Shown one piece after another: positions 5,418 through 8,087 of a stretch of 8,087 nt of DNA. The DNA is from DATKSS01 sp035533335 (GTDB lineage Bacteria > Chloroflexota > Dormibacteria > Dormibacterales > Dormibacteraceae), in assembly GCA_035533335.1 (NCBI GenBank), contig DATLUC010000016.1, positions 1 to 8,087 of the forward strand, read 5' to 3'. Numbering within the stretch: the stretch's first letter is position 1; each line of letters begins with the position of its first letter. The notes under the pieces were generated by a model, which saw nothing but the letters and a program-made list of their open reading frames with translations, did no database searches and was not told where the DNA came from. The position numbers and the translations under genes are program-made.

Positions 5418-5696
5418 CTAGTTGCCTCGCTGGTGTTTCTTGTTGGAACGCGACCGCCAGATCTTGTAGCGGCTGCGCTTGGGCCGGATGAAGGGCTCAC
5501 CTTCGACCGCGACCAGGAAGTTGACCGCCTTCAGCATCCCGCGGACGGCCGCGTTGTCCGGCAGCTCGCGGGTCTGGTTCATGCGGCGGAAGCCAAGTGA
5601 CACGACCGTGGCCTTGATCGACGGCGACGCGCCGATCGTGCTTTTCACCAGGGTCGCCTTGACCATCTTGTCCTCGTCCTTCTTGGCTGCCGTCAC
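5418..5696 (-). CDS. rpmD: 50S ribosomal protein L30 with basic C-terminal extension
   Basis: L30 is a small 50S protein contacting 23S and 5S rRNA regions. The core is recognisable: VKATLVKSTIGASPSIKATV, VSLGFRRMNQTRELPDNAAV, RGMLKAVNFLVAVEG. The family is usually ~60 residues. This product has 92 from the GTG at 5696 or 82 from the ATG at 5666, both in frame. I favour the GTG because it overlaps the rpsE stop (GTGA), has GGAG 5 nt upstream, and the codons between the two starts have the usual codon preference. The ATG also has GAGG 5 nt upstream and is a fair alternative. About 27 residues after the core (EPFIRPKRSRYKIWRSRSNK...) form a strongly basic tail not usual for L30. Confidence 0.93.
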   Translation of the reverse strand: MTAAKKDEDKMVKATLVKSTIGASPSIKATVVSLGFRRMNQTRELPDNAAVRGMLKAVNFLVAVEGEPFIRPKRSRYKIWRSRSNKKHQRGN

Positions 5697-6274
5697 TTCG
5701 ACTCCACGGCCTCGCTGCTGGACTTGCCGCCCTCGGCGCGGCGGTGGGCCGCGGCCAGGCGCTTGCCGACGATGTCCTCGACCTGCTTCCCGCGGAGCTC
5801 GGCGACCTGCTGGGCCGTCTTGAGCTGCTGAAGCGCCGCCAGGGTGGCCCTCACGGTGTTGATCGGGTTGTTGGTGCCGTGCGACTTGGTGAGGATATCC
5901 TTGATCCCGGCAGTCTCGATGACCGCGCGCATCGCGCCACCCGAGATCACACCTGTACCGGGCGCCGCCGGCTTCAGCATGATCTTGGCCGCACCCCATT
6001 TGAGGCGAACCTCGTGAGGGATGGTCGTGCCGACCATCGGCACGGTGATCATGTTGCGCTTGGCCACGTCCATGCCTTTGCGGATGGCCTCGGTCACCTC
6101 GCGCGCCTTGCCAATACCCGCGCCGACACGTCCGTTCATGTCGCCGACCACGATCAGCGCGCTGAACGAGAACTTGCGACCGCCCTTGACCACCTTGGAG
6201 ACGCGGTTGACGCGTACGACGCGATCGGTCAGGTCGGATCGCTCGCCACTCGAATGCGGGTATCGACTGCCCAT
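5693..6274 (-). CDS. rpsE: 30S ribosomal protein S5
   Basis: S5 lies at the mRNA entry side of the 30S subunit and affects decoding accuracy. The 193-residue product has the double-stranded-RNA-binding-like N domain (RVSKVVKGGRKFSFSALIVV, residues 24-43, then GRVGAGIGKAREV), including the loop region where spectinomycin-resistance changes occur in other bacteria. The C domain has GTGVISGGAMRAVIETAGIK and KSHGTNNPINTVRATLAAL. The ATG at 6274 (MGSRYPHSSGERSDL...) lies 7 nt after the rplR stop. Longer in-frame readings upstream would run through rplR and are not conserved S5, so they are rejected. A tail of ~20 residues (AHRRAEGGKSSSEAVESK) exceeds the usual ~165-residue length. The stop overlaps the rpmD start. 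Confidence 0.97.
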   Translation of the reverse strand: MGSRYPHSSGERSDLTDRVVRVNRVSKVVKGGRKFSFSALIVVGDMNGRVGAGIGKAREVTEAIRKGMDVAKRNMITVPMVGTTIPHEVRLKWGAAKIMLKPAAPGTGVISGGAMRAVIETAGIKDILTKSHGTNNPINTVRATLAALQQLKTAQQVAELRGKQVEDIVGKRLAAAHRRAEGGKSSSEAVESK

Positions 6275-6281
6275 CAGTGCT

Positions 6282-6635
6282 CTAAAACTCCAGTCCGGCT
6301 TCGCGCGCTGCGTCAGCCAGTGCCTTGATTCTGCCGTGGTAAAGGAAGCCTCCGCGGTCGAAGACCACCGTGCTGACGCCCGCGGCCTTGGCCTTGGCCG
6401 CGATGGCCTTGCCGACCTCGGCCGCCTCCGCCATGCCGTTGCCATTCGCCTTCAGCCCGACGGTCGAGGCGGCCGCGACCGTGCGGCTGCCGGAGTCGTC
6501 GATGACCTGGGCGTACAGGTGGTTCAGGCTGCGAAACACCGAGAGTCGCGGGCGTTCGGCCGTGCCGGCCACGTGCACGCGCACGCGTCGGTGCCGCTTG
6601 GAACGATTCACCTTACGGTCCTGTCGCTTGATCAT
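6282..6635 (-). CDS. rplR: 50S ribosomal protein L18
   Basis: L18 binds 5S rRNA together with L5 and carries it into the central protuberance of the 50S subunit. The 117-residue length is typical. The basic N-terminus (MIKRQDRKVNRSKRHRRVRV) is followed by the family motifs GTAERPRLSVFRSLNHLYAQ, VIDDSGSRTVAAAST and VVFDRGGFLYHGRIKALADA, with the usual C-terminus AAREAGLEF. The ATG overlaps the rplF stop by four bases (ATGA). Its place between rplF and rpsE is the canonical spc order. Confidence 0.98.
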   Translation of the reverse strand: MIKRQDRKVNRSKRHRRVRVHVAGTAERPRLSVFRSLNHLYAQVIDDSGSRTVAAASTVGLKANGNGMAEAAEVGKAIAAKAKAAGVSTVVFDRGGFLYHGRIKALADAAREAGLEF

Positions 6636-7186
6636 GCGGTGGTCTTGGCCCCCTTGCCGGCCTTGCCGGCCTTGCGCCGGATCTTCTCGCCGCGATACAT
6701 GACGCCTTTTCCCTTGTAGGGCTCGGGCGGGCGCAGGCGGCGGATGTCCGCGGCGACCTGGCCCACGTCCTCGATCGAGATGCCGGACACGGAGAACTTG
6801 GTCGGGTCCTGCACGTCGATCGTGATGCCCTTGGGCGACTTGAACTTGATGGGGTGCGAGTAGCCGAGGCTCAGGACCAGCTCGTCGCCCTGCTTGACGG
6901 CCCGATAGCCGACGCCCACCAGCTCGAGGTGCTTGGTGAAGCCCTTGTTCACGCCCTCGACCATGTTGGCGACCAGGCTGCGGACCAGGCCGTGAAGCGC
7001 CCGATGCTGGAAGTCGTCGGAAGGGCGCTCGAACACGAGCTCGCCATCGACCTGCTTGACCAAGATGTCGGCCGGCAGGGTGCGCTCGAGCTGCCCCTTC
7101 GGGCCCTCGACCTTCACGTGACCGGGCACGATCGTGACTTTCACCCCGCCCGGGACCTGCACCGGCAGCTTTCCAATCCGCGACAA
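6632..7186 (-). CDS. rplF: 50S ribosomal protein L6
   Basis: L6 binds 23S rRNA near the factor-binding region of the 50S subunit. The 184-residue protein begins SRIGKLPVQVPGGVKVTIVP, continues with HVKVEGPKGQLERTLP, and has the C-terminal signature RRLRPPEPYKGKGVMYRGE that distinguishes L6. Two similar domains give the usual ~180 residues. The start is TTG at 7186-7184, placed exactly at the conserved (M)SRIGK. AGGAG lies 13 nt upstream, and no ATG or GTG fits the family start. The last residues (KAGKAGKGAKTTA) come from a short tandem 9-nt repeat. A 68-nt gap separates it from rpsH, the longest gap in the window, and holds a hairpin. Confidence 0.97.
   Translation of the reverse strand: MSRIGKLPVQVPGGVKVTIVPGHVKVEGPKGQLERTLPADILVKQVDGELVFERPSDDFQHRALHGLVRSLVANMVEGVNKGFTKHLELVGVGYRAVKQGDELVLSLGYSHPIKFKSPKGITIDVQDPTKFSVSGISIEDVGQVAADIRRLRPPEPYKGKGVMYRGEKIRRKAGKAGKGAKTTA
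6652..6669 (-). repeat. Two tandem 9-nt units in the 3' end of rplF
   Basis: Two perfect copies of ccttgccgg (plus strand) are followed by a partial third. They encode the AGKAGK part of the basic L6 tail. This is probably simple slippage in a Lys/Gly/Ala-rich segment. Confidence 0.5.
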
Positions 7187-7199
7187 CTCTTTGCTTGCT

Positions 7200-7204
7200 C
7201 TCCT
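7200..7204 (-). promoter_or_regulatory. Shine-Dalgarno AGGAG for rplF
   Basis: AGGAG lies 13 nt before the TTG start of rplF, slightly longer than ideal, and begins 3 nt after the base of the 7208-7248 hairpin. The hairpin could therefore affect ribosome access; this is inference. Confidence 0.5.
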
Positions 7205-7207
7205 ATG

Positions 7208-7248
7208 AGTCGCCCCACGAAATCGTCGATTTCGCGGGAATCCCGACT
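7208..7248 (-). promoter_or_regulatory. Stable hairpin in the rpsH-rplF gap
   Basis: Read on the minus strand, CCCGCGAAAT pairs with ATTTCGTGGG across a CGACG loop (ten pairs, one G-U). A further outer stem AGTCG/CGACT is separated by a small bulge on the 5' side. There is no U-run after it, so it is not a classical intrinsic terminator; instead the AGGAG of rplF follows. Possible roles are an attenuation or processing element, a ribosomal-protein binding site, or simply an inserted palindromic repeat. It ends with the 12-mer TGGGGCGACTCA shared with the secY-adk gap. Confidence 0.65.
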
Positions 7249-7254
7249 ACTGCA

Positions 7255-7740
7255 CTACCAGACAAATGCCAGCACCTCGCCGCCGACGCCCTGGCGGGTC
7301 GCCTGACGCCCGCTCATCACTCCCTCGGCGGTGCTGAGGATGGCGATGCCGAGCCCGCCCAGGACCCTGGGGATCTCGGTCTTGCGCGCGTAGACGCGCA
7401 GTCCGGGACGGCTGATCCTTTTCACCCCGGAGATCACGCGGGTGCGATCGGGGCGAGACTTGAAGATGATACGCATCGTCTGGAGGGTGCCCTCGGCCTC
7501 GACCTCGTAGCCGGCGATGTAACCCTCGTCCTTGAGCACCCGGGCGATCTCGACCTTGAGCTTGGACGCGGGCACGCGCACCTCGGCATGGCGGGCCGTG
7601 TTGGCGTTGCGGACCCGGGTCAGCATGTCGGCGATGGGGTCCGCGACGACGGCCGTCGAGATGCGCTTCGGCGCCTTGCCCACGGTAGTCTTGCCGACGG
7701 TAGTCTTGCCGACGTTCGTCCTGGCGACAGCTGTAGCCAT
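7255..7740 (-). CDS. rpsH: 30S ribosomal protein S8 with repeat-containing N-terminal extension
   Basis: S8 is a primary 16S rRNA-binding protein of the central domain; in E. coli it also represses the spc operon. The core runs from DPIADMLTRVRNANTARH through VPASKLKVEIARVLKDEGYI, GVKRISRPGLRVYARKTEIP and RVLGGLGIAILSTAEGVMS to GGEVLAFVW. The product from the ATG at 7740 is 161 residues, against about 130 for the family, because ~30 residues precede the core. These include VGKTT, VGKTT, VGKAP (residues 10-24), encoded by a 15-nt tandem repeat. The ATG shares one base with the rpsN stop (TGATG), supporting this start. A GTG in the third repeat could give a shorter protein but has no Shine-Dalgarno. 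Confidence 0.95.
   Translation of the reverse strand: MATAVARTNVGKTTVGKTTVGKAPKRISTAVVADPIADMLTRVRNANTARHAEVRVPASKLKVEIARVLKDEGYIAGYEVEAEGTLQTMRIIFKSRPDRTRVISGVKRISRPGLRVYARKTEIPRVLGGLGIAILSTAEGVMSGRQATRQGVGGEVLAFVW
7684..7728 (-). repeat. 15-nt tandem repeat in the 5' end of rpsH
   Basis: The plus-strand unit ggtagtcttgccgac is perfect at 7684-7698 and 7699-7713. A diverged copy lies at 7714-7728 (11 of 15 by hand count), and weak similarity continues at 7669-7683. The units are in frame and encode VGKTT blocks of the S8 N-terminal extension. Confidence 0.8.
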
Positions 7741-7934
7741 CACCAGCTCGACTTCGTGATGCCGGGGATGCGTCCCTCGGCGGCCAGGGTGCGGAAGCAG
7801 ATGCGGCACATGCCGAACTTGCGCAGGTACGCGCGCGGCCGCCCGCAGATGCGGCAGCGGTTGTGGAAGCGGACCTTGTACTTGGGTTTGATCGCGTCCC
7901 TCTTCCAGCGCTCGAGCGAAGATTTCTTGGCCAA
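7740..7934 (-). CDS. rpsN: 30S ribosomal protein S14, zinc-binding type Z
   Basis: S14 is a 30S head protein near the A site. The 64-residue product is the short type-Z form: Cys27, Cys30, Cys43 and Cys46 form CX2C-X12-CX2C in HNRCRICGRPRAYLRKFGMC, followed by RICFRTLAAEGRIPGITKSSW, the typical ending. The start is TTG at 7934-7932, giving (M)AKKSSLERWKRD, which matches the family N-terminus. GAGG at 7945-7942 lies 7 nt upstream and overlaps the end of rplE. In-frame codons further upstream read through the rplE 3' end in another frame and are not S14. The gene begins 4 nt after the rplE stop and overlaps the rpsH start by one base. Confidence 0.97.
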   Translation of the reverse strand: MAKKSSLERWKRDAIKPKYKVRFHNRCRICGRPRAYLRKFGMCRICFRTLAAEGRIPGITKSSW

Positions 7935-7938
7935 ACTC

Positions 7939-8087
7939 TTACCTCTTCCTGAATGGCATGCCGAGCCGTGTGAGCAGGCTCCGCGCCTCATCGTCGGTGC
8001 GGGCTGTGGTGACGATCGACACTTCCAGCCCGCGCAGTTTGTCGATCTTGTCGTAGTCGATCTCCGGGAACATGACCTGCTCCCGCA
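7939..8087 (-). CDS. rplE: 50S ribosomal protein L5, C-terminal fragment (cut by window edge)
   Basis: The last 48 codons before a TAA at 7941-7939 read REQVMFPEIDYDKIDKLRGL, EVSIVTTARTDDEARSLLTR and LGMPFRKR. This is the conserved C-terminus of L5, a 5S rRNA-binding protein of the central protuberance. The FPEIDYDK motif and the TTAxTDxEAR segment are diagnostic. The N-terminal two-thirds lie beyond the window. Its place before rpsN is the standard spc order. The rpsN ribosome binding site is embedded in its final codons. Confidence 0.96.
   Translation of the reverse strand, partial: REQVMFPEIDYDKIDKLRGLEVSIVTTARTDDEARSLLTRLGMPFRKR
7942..7945 (-). promoter_or_regulatory. Shine-Dalgarno GAGG deciding the rpsN TTG start
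   Basis: GAGG lies in the final codons of rplE, with a 7-nt spacer to the rpsN TTG at 7934. Together with the family N-terminus it settles a non-ATG start. Confidence 0.6.

Noticed and set aside
6275..6445. Longer rpsE reading frame starting at 6445
   Set aside because: The added residues are an out-of-frame reading of rplR, are Arg/Pro/Ser-rich and do not resemble S5. The ATG at 6274 gives a family-like start just after the rplR stop.
7741..7809. Longer rpsH reading frame starting at 7809
   Set aside because: It overlaps rpsN out of frame; the ATG at 7740, coupled to the rpsN stop, is the simpler start.

Overview
The window is one stretch of a bacterial ribosomal-protein supercluster: the end of the spc operon running straight into the alpha operon. 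All 17 genes lie on the minus strand. In transcription order (from position 8087 down to 1) they are rplE (3' end only), rpsN, rpsH, rplF, rplR, rpsE, rpmD, rplO, secY, adk, map, infA, rpmJ, rpsM, rpsK, rpsD and rpoA (5' end only). There are no convincing plus-strand genes, RNA genes, CRISPR arrays, insertion sequences or internal terminators. The DNA is GC-rich with a strong preference for G/C at third codon positions, and spacing is very tight. Many junctions are start/stop overlaps (ATGA, GTGA, TGATG, TAATG), so the genes are probably co-transcribed and translationally coupled.

Organism. The order secY-adk-map-infA-rpmJ-rpsM-rpsK-rpsD-rpoA is the arrangement of Gram-positive bacteria, Chloroflexota and related phyla. 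In E. coli, adk, map and infA lie elsewhere. The zinc-binding forms of S14 (short type Z, four Cys), S4 (four Cys), L36 and adenylate kinase (CX2C...CX2D in the LID) agree with this. High GC and frequent TTG/GTG starts suggest a high-GC soil or environmental lineage such as Actinomycetota, Chloroflexota or Dormibacterota. I cannot name the phylum from this evidence.

Layout. 7939-8087: end of L5. 4807-7934: small- and large-subunit proteins S14, S8, L6, L18, S5, L30 and L15. 3472-4803: SecY, the translocon channel. 2691-3428 and 1912-2694: adenylate kinase and methionine aminopeptidase. 1649-1882: IF-1. 116-1652: L36, S13, S11 and S4. 1-92: start of RNA polymerase alpha. The genes thus link ribosome assembly, initiation, N-terminal Met removal, protein export and transcription.

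The least ordinary feature is a small family of GC-rich palindromic repeats. One copy is translated into the C-terminal tail of L15. A related copy, plus a degenerate neighbour, is translated into the tail of adenylate kinase in the same frame. A shorter copy sits between secY and adk, inside a 16-codon ORF that overlaps both the secY stop and the adk start. The one long gap within the spc part (rpsH-rplF, 68 nt) holds a strong hairpin that shares an identical 12-mer with the secY-adk copy. Several proteins (S8, L30, L15, Adk, S5) carry terminal extensions beyond their usual length. The window contains no dedicated novel system such as a defence or biosynthetic locus; its interest lies in these repeats, tails and start signals.
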